A DNA stretch of 64,000 nucleotides, taken from positions 9,946,661-10,010,660 of the forward strand of contig NW_004454179.1 of the NCBI RefSeq assembly GCF_000283155.1. Reading direction: 5' to 3'. This document shows, in pieces, positions 34,100 to 45,348 of this stretch (position 1 is its first letter; each line of letters begins with the position of its first letter). Made by a program: the position numbers and the translations under genes. Below the pieces are notes generated by a model. It was not told the origin of the DNA and ran no database searches. It worked only from the letters and a program-made list of their open reading frames with translations. Source of the stretch: Ceratotherium simum simum. Taxonomy: Eukaryota > Chordata > Mammalia > Perissodactyla > Rhinocerotidae.

Positions 34100-34290
34100 G
34101 TTAAAGAATGTTACGCGGGTGGTTAAGGCCAGGGCCTCTCCTACCACTGTGCCACTGACTTGCTATGTGACCCTGGGCAAGTCACTTAACTATAACGTGC
34201 CTCAGTTTTCCTTCTGTTAAAATGGGGTTAATAATACTGACCTACCTCAAAGGGCAGTTTTGAGGCGTGACTAATGCTTTTTATAAAGCA
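34100..34290 (+). mobile_element. MIR SINE within the SCD 3' UTR
   Basis: GTGGTTAAGGCCAGGGCCTC, TGACTTGCTATGTGACCCTG, GGCAAGTCACTTAACTATAA and CCTCAGTTTTCCTTCTGTTA match MIR on the + strand. It lies inside the transcribed 3' UTR. Confidence 0.9.
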
Positions 34291-34654
34291 TCTGGGGATC
34301 CTTCAGCAGAGGAATTCTCTGAAGTCCTGAATATTTTTATAGTAGCAGTATCCACCATGAACTTGTGTCCACCGTGAACCATGTGTCCCGGATGCTATCA
34401 TTAATCTGTATGGTTCGCTCTGAGAGATTGAGTAAATCCATTGGATAAGTGGTGGATAACTAGCTGGACAAAATTTGAGAATGCATAAACTCATTGCCAT
34501 GGAAACATACAGGATACTTTTCCTTGATTGGGTGAGATTTTTCCCTTTTTATGTGGGATAGTAGTTATTTGTGACCTAAGAGTAATTTTGGAATAATTTC
34601 TATTAATATCAATTCTGAAGCTAGTGGTACTGATCTGAAATTGTGTTTGTTCAT

Positions 34655-34660
34655 AATAAA
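34655..34660 (+). promoter_or_regulatory. SCD: SCD polyadenylation signal AATAAA
   Basis: Canonical AATAAA in TTCATAATAAAAGTGAAG, with a likely cleavage point near 34675-34682. A GT-rich stretch follows (CTGTGTCTGGGAGTGTTTTG). Confidence 0.9.
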
Positions 34661-34682
34661 AGTGAAGTGAATCTGATTGCAC

Positions 34683-35618
34683 TGTGTCTGGGAGTGTTTT
34701 GGCTGTGATTCAGTGTCCTGGGACTTATCTCTATGGTCCACCACCCTATCTGTGTCCTGTTCCTGCACCTTTAAGAGTAAAAGGGTAGAAGCTACAGTGG
34801 TTGACTCATACCCCAGTAACCCGCCCTGCCCTTCCTAAGGGTAACTTTAGGTTAAACTCAGCCTTGGCAGCAGGAAACCGGGAGTCTGCTGCCATTAAAT
34901 CAAACACATTAACACCAGCTGGCACCTTGGCCCTGGGGAAATGCCAGATCTCTTGTGTGTCACGTGGTCACATGGACCCAAGAGAGAGATACCGAGAGGT
35001 AGAGAGCAGCAGGAGAAGCACTCTGAGAAAGCAGTTCTTTACCTTGCAACCCAGCCTGGGCAGTCCAGGTCATTCCTCCGAAATGTAGTCCCTCCCAGGA
35101 GTAAAGTGGCTTTCTGAAAATGCTGATTAACAACAGCAGGAAGAAAGGAAAAACAATCCCAGGGAAGGTTTGTAAATTCCTGGACTAGAGAGGGCTTCAT
35201 GATCATAAGGTGGGAAAGGCTTTAGTGAGAATCCTCAAGTGGAAAGGAGAAGGCCGACTTTTTACAGCTTGAAAAAGCTCCATCTTCCAACAGGAGCCAC
35301 CAGTACCTAGGCTTCTAAGAGTTCCCTGGAACCAGCTCACCTCACTTTCTCATGTAAGGTTGCCCTCACCTTGAACAAAAAGCAAGATTCTCTTGGAGTA
35401 ATTCTGAGCATCCAAAATCAAGTCTATATTTACTGAGGCCTTGCCAGACCTTAATAATTCAAGTTGATGGTGGCATTTTCTGCATCAATTAACATCTGGC
35501 TTTCCACCCCTTTCCCTCTGTTTTGTTTAAAATGTTCAAGCTGGACTATTTTTCAGTTCTATAACTGCACTCTCCTTTCAGGTCTCTGCTTTATTTCCCA
35601 TTAACTGGCATCCAATTT
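34683..35618. other. Intergenic DNA just downstream of SCD
   Basis: No clear repeat, gene or RNA seen. The frame at 34801-35088 has no recognisable domain. Confidence 0.5.
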
Positions 35619-35628
35619 AAACAGTTGA

Positions 35629-35888
35629 GGGGCCGGCCTGGTGGCGCAGCGGTTAAGTGCCCGCGCTCTGCTTTGGTGGCCCAGGATTCGCAGGTTCAGA
35701 TCCCGGGTGCGCACAGACGCACCCCTTGTCAAGCAGTGCTGTGGCGGCGTCCCATATAAAGTAGAGGAAGATAGGTACAGATGTTAGCCCAGGGCCAATC
35801 TTCCTCAACAAAAAGAGGAGGATTGGCAACAGATGTTAGCTCAGGGCTGATCTTCCTGACCAAAAATAAATAAATAAAATAAATAAAT
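35629..35888 (+). mobile_element. ERE SINE
   Basis: Plus-orientation ERE: GGCCGGCCTGGTGGCGCAGC head, two GATGTTAGC modules and an (AAAT)n tail. Flanked by AAACAGTTGA (35619-35628 and 35889-35898). Confidence 0.95.
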
Positions 35889-35976
35889 AAACAGTTGATC
35901 CTCAGTAAGCTCTGTTACTTTTCATTTCTTCCTGTATTATACCTGGCTGTGCTCCCTCTGATTAAATACACTTCTA

Positions 35977-36183
35977 GGGGCCGGCCCAGTGGTGTAGCGG
36001 TTAAGTGTGTGCGCTCCACTTTGGCGGCCTGGGGTTCACAGGTTCAGATCCCAGGCGTGGACCTATGCACTGCTCATCAAGCCATGCAGTGGCAGTGTCC
36101 CATATATAAAATAGAGGAAGATGGGCATAGATGTTATCTCAGGGCCAATCTTCCTCACCCCTCCCAAAATAATATATATATAT
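35977..36183 (+). mobile_element. ERE SINE
   Basis: Plus-orientation ERE with one GATGTT module and an AT-rich tail (ATATATATAT). Flanked by a short duplication ACTTCTA (35970-35976 and 36184-36190). Confidence 0.9.
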
Positions 36184-36465
36184 ACTTCTATATTTCCTCC
36201 AAACAATTTGTATTTTGTATATTATTTCCTCCTGGGGCTGTTTTCTTATTCCTATCTGTGAAAGTTCTAAGAAGGAAGAGGAAAGGGGAGAGCTCTCAGA
36301 GCCTGATCAATAGGTTCAGTTTAATTTAAGATTGAGAGAGTACAAGAATAAGTAGTGAGCTTACCTGTAAGGATGAGTTGTAAAATAAGAGCTCCTAGGG
36401 GCAAAGTAATGAACTCTTGTTTTTGACATGTTTTGTATGGGAAGGTATTAAAGACGTTAAGGCTC

Positions 36466-36711
36466 GGGCCGACCCCGTGGCATAGCAGTTAAGTGCACAC
36501 CCTCTGCTGCTGGCGGCCCGGTTGGGATCTCGGGAGTGTACCGACGCACCGCTTGTCAGGCTGTGCTGTGGCAGCGTCCCATGTAAAGTGGAGGAAGATG
36601 GGCACGGATGTTAGCCCAGGGCCAGTCTTCCTCAGCAAAAAGAGGAGGACTGGCATGGATGTTAGCTCAGAGCTGATCTTCCTCACAAAAAAAAAAAAAA
36701 AAGAGAGAGAG
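36466..36711 (+). mobile_element. ERE SINE
   Basis: Plus-orientation ERE with two GGATGTTAGC modules and an A16 tail. Flanked by the 10-bp duplication GTTAAGGCTC (36456-36465 and 36712-36721). Confidence 0.95.
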
Positions 36712-36879
36712 GTTAAGGCTCTATTTAATGATCAAGATTTAACCATGGGACAAAAGGATAAAAAGTAATTTAAGATAATAATGGAGAAGAGCATAGAAAT
36801 AAAATTCCTGATGCCCAATGGACACCAGTTTTCTCCCTCTTCGCTAGAGGAAGAACCAGGCTAGTCCCTAAAAATGTCT

Positions 36880-39097
36880 GCCAGAAAAAGAAAGAAAAGG
36901 CATCCAGATAGGAAAGGAAGAAGTGAAACTATCTCTGTATGCAGATGACACTATTTTGCATATTAAAAAATCCTAAAGAATTCACACAAAATACTATTAG
37001 AGCTAATAAATTCAGCAAGGTGGCATGACACAAGATCAATATACAAAAATCAATTGTATTTCTATAAACTAGCAATGACTAATATGCAAATGAAGTTAAG
37101 GAAAGAATTCTATTTATAACAGTATCTAAAAGAATAGATAAATAGGGATAAATCTAACAAAAGAAGTGCATAAGAATGGTACATTGTAAACTACAAAACA
37201 TTACTAAAAGAAATTAGAGAAGACCTAAATAAATGGAAAGAAATCTCATGCTCATGGATTGGAAGACTTAAGTTGGTAATACCCCCCAAATTGATCTACA
37301 GATTCAATGCAATCCTTATCAAAATTCCAGCGGCCATTTTTTTTTTTACAGAGATTGACATGCTGATCCTAAAATTCATGCAGAAATTCAAGGGGCCCAG
37401 AATAGCCAAAACAAACCTGAAAAAGAAGTGCAAAGTTGGAGGACTCACATTTCCTGATTTCAAAATTACTTCAAAGGGTCAGTAATCAAGAGAATGCAGT
37501 AGCGGCATAAGGACAGACACATCCACCAAAGGAATAGAATTGAGAATGTAGAAATAAACGCATGTATTTATAGTCAATTGACTTTGACAAAGGTGCCTAG
37601 AGAATTCAATGAGGAAAGAATAGTTTTTCAACAAATGGTACTGGGACAACTGGATATCCACATGCAAAAGAAGGAAGTTGGCCCACTACCTCACATCCTA
37701 TACTATTATTAACTCAAAATGGATCAGCTAAAACTGTAAAACTCTTAGGAAAAAACAAAGGTGTAAATCTCTATAACCTTGGATTAGGCAGTGGTTTCTT
37801 AGATAAGACACCAAAAGTGTAAGCAACAAAAGAAAAAAATAAATTGGACTTTGTCAAAATTGAAAAATTTGTGCTTCAAAAGATACTGTCAAGAAAGTAA
37901 AAAGACAACTCACAGAATGAGAAAAAATATTTGCGTATCATATATCTGATAAGAGATTAGTACAAAATATAAAAGGAGCTTTTACAACTTAACAATAAAA
38001 AAATAACCCAATTTTAAAGTAGGCAAAGTATTTGAATAGACATTTCTCACACAAATGACCAATAAGCACACAAAAAGATGCTTAAGATTGTTACTTCTCA
38101 AGGAAATGCCAATTAGAACCACAATGAGGGCCGGACCAGTGGCTTAGTGGTTAAGTGCGTGCGCTCCGTTACTGGCGGCCCGGGTTAGGATCCCAGGTGC
38201 GCACCGACGCACCGCTTCTCTGGCCATGCTGAGGCCGCGTCCCACATACAGCAACTAGAAGGATGTGCAGCTATGACATACAACTATCTACTGGGGCTTT
38301 GGGGGAAAATAAATAAATAAATAAAATTATTAAAAAAAAACAAAAAAAGAACCACAATGAGATACAACTTCACACTCACTAGGATGGCTACAATCAAAAA
38401 GACAGCTAATAACGAGTGTTGGTGAGGAGGTAGAGAGACTGGAACCCTCATACATTGCTGGTGGGAATCTAAAATTGTGCAGCTGCTTCGGGAAACAGTT
38501 TGGCAGTTCCTCAAAAGGTTAAAACCTAGAGTTACCATATGACCCAGCAATTCTACTCCCAGGTATATACCCAAGAGAACTGAAAACATATGTCCACACA
38601 AAAACTTGTACATGAAAGTTCACAGCAGCCTTATATACTATATAATATAATAGCCAACAGATAGAAACAACCCAAATGTCCATCAAGAGATGAACAGATA
38701 AACACAATGTGGTGTAGCCATATGGTAGAATATAATTCAGCCACAGAAAAGAATGAAGTACTGATATCTCTACAATATGGATGAACTTTGAAAACATTAT
38801 TCTAAGGAAGGAAGCCAGGCACAAAAGACCACATATATTGGCTCATTCCATTTATATGAAACGTCCAAAACAGGCAAATCCAGAGACAGAAAGTAGATTG
38901 GTGGCTGCCAGGGGCTGGGAGGAGGCAATGAGAAGTGATTGCTAGTAGGCATGAGTTTTTTGTGAGGACGATGAAAATGTTCTCACGTTAGATCACAGTG
39001 ATGGTTGTACAACTCTGTGAATATGCTAAAAGCACTGAATCATACACTTTAAAGGGTAATTTTATGGTATATGAATTATATCTCAATAAAAAAATGC
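36880..39097 (+). mobile_element. 5'-truncated L1 LINE with an ERE inside
   Basis: Starts within ORF2 at the reverse-transcriptase active-site region (decoding to GIQIGKEEVKLSLYADDTI) and runs through the ORF2 C-terminus (37273-37485 still open, [20 protein letters not shown]...) and the 3' UTR. It ends at TATATCTCAATAAA (39097). An ERE interrupts it at 38129-38347. The reading frame is broken, so it is inactive. Confidence 0.9.
38129..38347 (+). mobile_element. ERE SINE inserted in the L1
   Basis: Plus-orientation ERE of the short CTACTGGGGCTTTGG type with an (AAAT)n tail. Perfect 14-bp duplication AGAACCACAATGAG (38115-38128 and 38348-38361), which restores the L1 sequence when joined. Confidence 0.95.
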
Positions 39098-39469
39098 ATG
39101 AGAAAAAACTGTCCTCTGTTTTAATGTTTTTACCATTAATTGTAAATATCTGAGATTCAAACCCAAATATGATCAAAAGAAGCAATCCATATTCTCTAAT
39201 TATATAGTGATGTGGTCTTTATTCTTAAACTGCAAGGAGACAAAGACACCAGCCACAGGAGAAAAGGCAGCTGCTATCAACAAGAGAGTCTAGGATGATA
39301 TTCTCGCAACACCAAATTCCTTGGAAAAATCCATATACCATGTTCTACATTAGTTAGAGGGGTTGAGGCCACTACATGAACACAAATCTAACAACCCTTT
39401 GATGCAGGAAATCCAAGTTCTGAGTCCACCAGACCTGTGAATGCAATGATAACAACAACAACATTGACT

Positions 39470-39650
39470 CTAGCCAGGTATCGTACCGAGTACTTGACAG
39501 CGCATCATCTCATTGTATCGGAAGCCAGTGTTATTATTACCCCAATTTTACTGATGAGATAACTGAGTTCACTTGGAGAGAAGGTAAGCCGTGAAAGAGA
39601 ATAATGGTGCTGTGATCCAGCCTCCAGAGCTATGGTTATTATTAACTGCT
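39470..39650 (-). mobile_element. MIR SINE relic
   Basis: GCCAGGTATCGTACCGAGTA, TTATTATTACCCCAATTTTAC and TGATGAGATAACTGAG are a diverged reverse complement of MIR. Confidence 0.65.
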
Positions 39651-40511
39651 CTCTATCTTGGGCGTGGAATAGATGACAACCCAGATAAACCCAGAATGTG
39701 CGTAAATCTCTCACATATTCAAGTATATGCCTGGTGATATTGAGTTAGACTGAGGCAAAGCCTGGTTGTAATGGCAGGGAGCTTAATTTATACGAAGTTA
39801 AACTGTAGATGCGTCTTCTCTTCCAGAAGAACCCAACTCACTCCACCTCATGACCCATTTTAACCTTCAAACCACACCTGAGTTTTAAGTTATCCTCTCA
39901 AACCATGGAAACATACCTAACATTTCCTCTATATTTTTCCAAACCATACAGCACCCTCCTCTCCCGTCAGATTTTGAGATCCTTAAGGGCATCTTCTTTC
40001 GCAAACGTCCTCTGCACCTAAACAATCAGTGCTTGATAAAATTATTGAAAGATCTCATGTTTTGTTTTACATTCTGTCTCTGTGACAAACTGTGTGAAAT
40101 GTCACAGGGAGTGGGAATTGTGTTCTGTGACCTGTAGTTAACTTTCTATGCCACAAGTAAAGCGCTGATTCTTATACACTGACTTTGGGGCAAATGCCAG
40201 AAGCCTTAATTGCAGGCTCCAAGGAGCTGAGATTCTATACGGAGGTTGCTGCAGGCAGAGCCTTCCCCTTTTTGGGACCCAGGCCTGCCCCTCCCCCACC
40301 CAGTCCTGCCCAGCCTGTTACACCCAGGCCACAGAGAGCTCACAAAGGCGAAGTGTCTGCTGGGCTGACTCACAGAGGTTCTCAGTCCAGGCTAGCTCTG
40401 CCTCAGAGGGGCCAAAGGGGCCTTCTCCCTCCTGGCTGTTTCCCATAGGGGCAGGGCCATGCCAGGCTTTAAAAAACTTTGTAACCAGCTAGAGGAAATG
40501 AGCAATGAGAG

Positions 40512-40528
40512 GAAAGTGAAAATGAAAG
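40512..40528 (+). promoter_or_regulatory. Candidate ISRE/IRF motif
   Basis: GAAAGTGAAAATGAAAG contains three GAAA units at IRF spacing (GAAANNGAAANNGAAA-like). It stands in non-repeat DNA about 5.8 kb downstream of the SCD polyadenylation signal. Function is not known. Confidence 0.35.
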
Positions 40529-40639
40529 GCAGTGGAGGGTACAGAATTGCTCATTACTACAGTCCTATTCCTTTCTTAGAGCATTCTGGAGAGCAGTAAG
40601 GATTCATCCCTTAGTCTTTTTGTTTGTTTGTTTCATATA

Positions 40640-41300
40640 TACACATATATTTAATCGAACTAAAATTTGCATAACATAAAATTAAATAAAGTGAACAATT
40701 CAGTGGCATTTAGTTCATTCACAATGTTGTGCAACCACCACCTCCATCTGGTTCCAAAACCTTTTCATCACCCCAAAAGAAGACTTTGTACTTGTTAAAC
40801 AGTCACACTCCATCTTCTCCCTTCCCCCAGCCCCTGGCAACCATCAATCTGCTTTCTGTCTCTACAAATCTACCTATTCAGGGTATTTCATATAAATGGA
40901 ATCATACGATATGTGACTTTTTGTGGCTTCCTTCTCTTAGAATTAATGCCTTCGAGGTTCATCCACATTGTAGCATGTAGCAGTACTTCATTTGTTTTTT
41001 TTTGCCTAACGAATAATATTCCCTTGTGTGTATATACCACAATTGGTTTTTCTATTCATCTGCTGATGAACTTTGGAGTTATTTCTACCTTTTGGCTACT
41101 GTGAACAGTGTTGCTATGAACACTGGTATATAAGTATTTGAGTACCTGTTTTCATTCATTTGGGTATATACCTAGGAGTGAAGTTGCTGGGACATATGGC
41201 AATTCTATGTTTAACTTTTTGTGGAACCACCAAACTGCCTTCCACAGTGGCTGCAGTATTTTACATTCCCACCAGCAATGTGTGAGGGTCACCCTTTATT
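40640..41300 (-). mobile_element. Old L1 3'-end fragment, minus orientation
   Basis: Antisense L1 3' region: GTGAACAATTCAGTGGCATT, TGTTGTGCAACCACCACC, TCATATAAATGGAATCATAC, TTCATCTGCTGATGAACTTTGG and CATTCCCACCAGCAATGTG appear in the expected order. Confidence 0.8.
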
Positions 41301-43340
41301 CTGAACATGTCGCATTTGTTCCTTTCCTTCTCCCTACGTCTGAGAGAGCAAGTCCCCTAGACTTGCCTTTCCTTTGGAGTAGAGGGTGGGAGAAGTTGCA
41401 CCTCTAGTAGAAAGACTATCATCAGGCATGGGTGAGCAGCAGGAACCCCTCTGGCCTTATCCTCTGCAACCACTCTTGCCTTCTCCACAAATAGGATCCT
41501 GTGACCAGGAACAGGCGAGGATAGGCTCCTATCGACCTGTGGCACACCCATTACAGCCATTTATGTTACCCGATAAAACTACCCTCCTGGCGCCCTCCAA
41601 CACCTCCGTCCTCGCACGGAACATTCCACTAAACCCTCTTAAACAGTCAAAGCTGAGTGCAGAAAGGAAGCAGCTCTGTGTGGACGCTGCCAGCCTTGGC
41701 TCAGACCTGCGGGCGGGTGTTTAACTGTCAGCTCAAGCTTAAGATCTCCAAAGACACAACCCGTAGCCTTGTCCTGCCCAGCCCCCTCTGCAAAACGGCC
41801 TGCCTGTCTGGGCCTGGCTGGCAGCAGACATGAATGAAGAGGAAGAGCCTCCCTCTCCACCCCCTCTTACGGGGTTACTGCCGGTCACAGAGCTATTTAC
41901 ATTTACAACAGCCCAACAGCGCCTGACCGAGCCAGAGCCAATCAGCAGCCCCCAAGCTTGTCTGATCCGTCTGCTCCAATCAGGAGGTGCTATCGTTATA
42001 GCGTGTCTCTCTTTGAATCACAGGTCGGCTGTCGCCTTTTCTGGGGAGGGGAGCCTGACTCAGACTCTGCTCTCTTAGACCTCGGTCTGCCATTCTCTGG
42101 AATGAGGAAAAGACTGAAATACCGTTCGGTCGGGGAGACATTTTACACAGGAATGGAGAACACTGTCCCTTCCCAGTACAGATCCGATGCTTTTCTGCTG
42201 CAAAGAAATGTAAAGAGATTTTCGCCTCCCGCATTGCCAGCCTCTCCCTTACTCAGGATTATTGATACGGGCTCTTAATCCACAGCTGCCTTTCAGGTGG
42301 TATTAGACGTTGCTAACCAGGACAGGCCAGTAGGCAGAGCTAATTTTTATTCTCATCTGCAGTAGTGCAAACACCTATCATGTAAGAGGCAGAGAGCAAA
42401 GAATCAGCAAAACAGCCTAAAGATTGGATAGTCACAGGGTAGAGCAGAAGCAGGAACGTGTTCAGGAATGTTCATGGCTGACGTAACCTGAGCATGAAGG
42501 AGTAGGAGGGAAAAGTGGAAAGCAGGCCTTGAAAGCCGGCCTGGGAAGTTTAGACTTGCTGTGTAAGCAATAGGGAGCCATCAGGTATTTTCAAGCTGGA
42601 GCGGAAAATTATCTCCTCTGTGTGTCGGAAGGTTAACTCTGGTGGCAACATAAAGAGCAGATCAAAGAAGGCCCAGATGAGGGATTGGAAGATCAGTTAG
42701 AAGGTCAGAGGACCTAAAATCTAGGATAGTAATGGTGGAAATGAAAGGAAGGGCACAGGCTGAGAGGCATTTTGAAGTCAAATCAATAGCACTTTGTTGA
42801 TTGGATACGTGAGGTGAGGGAGGAGAGGAGTCAAAGATGGCCTTGAGGTTTCTCTTCTGAGTGATCAGAAGGGTAGCACCTCCACTAACAGAAATAGGGA
42901 GAGAGAAAAAAAAAAGAGAGAGAGAAGCAGATTTTGGAATAGGAGTTCAATTTTTGACATGTGGAGTTGGAGTTACGCGAAGATTATCCACATGGAAATA
43001 ATACCCAGTCCACAGTAGGGAATAAGGATCTTGGTGTTCAGAAGAGAAATAGATGTGAGATCCGGAGTTAATAGTGAAACTAGAAAGAAGATTGATCACC
43101 TAGCAAGGGATTACAGAGTAAGAAGTTTCAATGACAGAACTTTGGGAAGTACCAACACTTAGGAAGAAGGAGGACAGACTAAGAAGTGTCAGATATGAAA
43201 CAAACAAACAAACTAGAGTGGTGTAATAGAAGGAAAAAAAGAATTCCAGGAAGAGGGAGCAGGTATCTAAAAAAACAGATATCTGACAAAAGGACATTGG
43301 TAAATAAATTATGAAACATTCATTTAATGGACTACTATGC
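41301..43340. other. Intergenic DNA with a promoter-like segment
   Basis: About 2 kb without a young repeat. 41500-42300 is GC-richer and contains the paired CCAAT segment described separately. From about 42400 the sequence resembles an old interspersed repeat (GGGAGCCATCAGGTATTTTC, GGAGAGGAGTCAAAGATGGC). No coding exon is recognised. Confidence 0.45.
41890..42065 (+). promoter_or_regulatory. Candidate promoter with paired CCAAT boxes
   Basis: Two CCAATCA motifs at 41938 and 41976, 38 bp apart, lie in GC-richer unique DNA. A TGACTCA (AP-1 type) site follows near 42056. The segment lies about 7.3 kb downstream of the SCD polyadenylation signal. In human the lncRNA OLMALINC (LINC00263), which influences SCD expression, begins within roughly 10 kb downstream of SCD. 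This could be the equivalent promoter, but that is inference from position and motif only, and the direction of transcription is not established. Confidence 0.35.
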
Positions 43341-43353
43341 AGACATTAAAATT

Positions 43354-43591
43354 CTTATTATTTTTTTGTGTGAGGAAGATCAGCCCTGAGCTAACATCCA
43401 TGCCAATCCTCCTCTTTTTGCTGAGGAAGACTGGCCCTGGGCTAACATCCGTGCTGATCTTCCTCCACTTGATATGGGAGACCGCCACAGTGTGGTCTGA
43501 CAAGCGGTGCGTTGGTGCATGCCTGGGATCCGAACCCAGGCTGCCAGCAGCGGAGCACGTGCACTTAACTGCTATGCCACGGGGCCAGCCC
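43354..43591 (-). mobile_element. ERE SINE
   Basis: Minus-orientation ERE with two GCTAACATCC modules and a head ending GGGGCCAGCCC. The flanking AAAATT repeat is short, so the boundaries are approximate. Confidence 0.85.
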
Positions 43592-43643
43592 AAAATTATT
43601 TTGTAAAACTACATTAATTGCCATCAAAAGTTGTTCAATACAT

Positions 43644-43900
43644 GGGGCCAGCCCAGTGGCGTAGTGGTTAAGTTTGCACACTCCACTTCAGCGGCCCTGG
43701 GTTCGTGGATTCAGATCCTGGGCATGGACCCACGCACTGCTTATCAAGCCATGCTGTGGCAGGTGTCCCACATATAAAGTAGAGGAAGATAGGTACAGAT
43801 GTTAGCCCAGGGCCAATCTTCCTCAACAAAAAGAAGAGGATTGGCAACAGATGTTAGCTCAGGGCTACTCTTCCTCACCAAAACAAAAACAAAACAAAAG
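43644..43900 (+). mobile_element. ERE SINE, first arm of an inverted pair
   Basis: Plus-orientation ERE beginning GGGGCCAGCCCAGTGG with two GATGTTAGC modules and a tail of AAAAC repeats. CAATACAT precedes it (43636-43643). It runs directly into a minus-orientation ERE. Confidence 0.9.
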
Positions 43901-43908
43901 ATGTATTG

Positions 43909-44084
43909 AAAGATTGGCCTTGAGCTAACATCTGTGCCCATCTTCCTCTATTTTATATGTAGGGCGCCGCCACAGCATGGCTTGATAAGCGGTGCCTAGG
44001 TCCACGGCCAGGATCTGAATCGGCGAACCCCGGGCCACCAAAGTGGAGCGTGAGAACTTAACCACTACGCCACCAGGCCGGCCC
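43909..44084 (-). mobile_element. Truncated ERE SINE, second arm of an inverted pair
   Basis: Minus-orientation ERE from GATTGGCCTTGAGC to GGCCGGCCC. It lacks the distal tail module and the A-tail. The junction with the preceding ERE carries AAGATGTATTG, the reverse complement of the CAATACAT-type flank; TAATACATCTT follows the right end. Confidence 0.85.
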
Positions 44085-44299
44085 TAATACATCTTGTTGA
44101 GAGAAACATTCAGGTTAAAAAATAGAAGGTACAAAATTATTCCATTTAAAAAAAATTACATATGTGACTGCAAAAGGGCATAAGGGAAATTTTAGGGTGA
44201 GGGAATTGTTCTATATCTTGATTGGGGTAGTAGGTACATAGCTGTATACAATTACCAGAAATCCTCACACTGTGATGCTTTAAAAAAAAGGACAGGGAC

Positions 44300-44380
44300 A
44301 GCTGATGGTACCTACTTCATAAGGTTGTTCCAGGAATTAAATGGCACAGTGCCTGGAACACAAGAAGAGCTCAATCAGTG
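44300..44380 (+). mobile_element. MIR SINE relic (3' part)
   Basis: GGTACCTACTTCATAAGGTTG, then TTAAATGGCACAGTGCCTGG and AGAGCTCAATCAGTGC, match the 3' part of MIR. Confidence 0.75.
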
Positions 44381-44554
44381 CAGTGGAGAAAGGAAGGGTA
44401 ACCCAGGACCACTGCAGGGAGGAGGTGAGACTGGAAGCAAGGCCTGGAGGGATGAGTGAAGACCACATCTAGCCCTCCAAAACAAAACCAAAAATAAACT
44501 AACAAAAAACCCTGTAGTGGGTCCAGACAAAAAAGAAAATGAGAGAAACTAAGT

Positions 44555-44623
44555 ATTTTTATTTATTTTTAAATTTCTTTCTCCCCAAAGTCCCAGTACA
44601 TAGTTGTATATTTTAGTTGTAAG
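44555..44623 (-). mobile_element. Truncated ERE tail fragment
   Basis: CTCCCCAAAGTCCCAGTACATAGTTGTAT is the reverse complement of the CTACTGGGGCTTTGG tail module. The head is missing, so it is a 5'-truncated or decayed copy. Confidence 0.7.
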
Positions 44624-45254
44624 TAGGAGTACTTTTAGACTGAAAAGGGGAAGATGTAAGAGGGGACTTGGTAGCTGACTTAAAATATGCCACAGAAAAG
44701 GAAATAGACCTATTCTTTACCGCTCTGAAGGGCTGAATAAAGGAGTGAAACTATGTGGGAATGAGACTGTGGCTGGGGCCGGGGCTGGGACTGATTTTAA
44801 GCCAAAATAACCTGAGCTGTTGGGAGGGGTAAGCCACCTCTCACCATATTTATTCAACCTGTCCCAGATGTTGTGAGGAGGTTCCTGTATGGGATGAGAT
44901 AATGGACTAGATTACCTCTTAGGTTCCAACTAGTTTTAAGACTCGATGATTCCAAGTACATGAAAGCCCTTTCCAAAGGTGATAAAGAGTTAAGTTTTGT
45001 TATTTTCCGTCTATGGTATGGATGTCAACCTTGTCTCTTTTGATTGTCTAGCTATATCCCATCTCTTCACGGTTCTGAGCACATCCATTTAAGCTATTTT
45101 TATGACCTGGAATGGATGAGCTTAAAATGATCATATCTGGCTGATAACCACTAATTGCATTTCTAACTAGGCCTCTGGTAGAAATTTAATTATTTGGTTT
45201 TAATATGAGTTCACGTTATCCTTCATATCTGTGTCCCTCATTTTGGCATTCTAT
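44624..45254. other. Intergenic DNA, nothing recognised
   Basis: No clear gene or named repeat. A GGGGCCGGGGCTGGGAC patch at 44776-44792 is a short GC-rich island of unknown meaning. Confidence 0.4.
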
Positions 45255-45345
45255 GGTCAATGGAAAAAGTGTTAGACTGGGGGTCAGTAGGGCTTAGTTT
45301 CAAGCAGTGGTTCCACTACTTACTAGATGCATGACTTTGGGAGCA
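45255..45345 (+). mobile_element. MIR SINE relic, cut off by an ERE
   Basis: GACTGGGGGTCAGTAGGGCT, CAAGCAGTGGTTCCACTACT and TACTAGATGCATGACTTTGG match MIR, ending at the tail of the ERE that follows. Confidence 0.75.
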
Positions 45346-45348
45346 GCA

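Larger units (their letters stand above)
30826..34680 (+). other. SCD: SCD 3' untranslated region, about 3.85 kb
   Basis: Mammalian SCD mRNAs carry an unusually long 3' UTR. Here no other gene intervenes between the stop and the AATAAA at 34655. The UTR contains AU-rich patches (for example GGATTTATTTTTCC near 31660) and a MIR near its end. Open frames within it are short and lack known domains. The 3' boundary is inferred from the signal position. Confidence 0.85.
39098..40630. other. Intergenic DNA between L1 fragments
   Basis: Contains a MIR relic (39470-39650) and a GC-richer stretch at 40185-40500 without a recognisable gene. The 87-residue frame at 40185-40448 is Pro-rich and unassigned. 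Confidence 0.5.
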
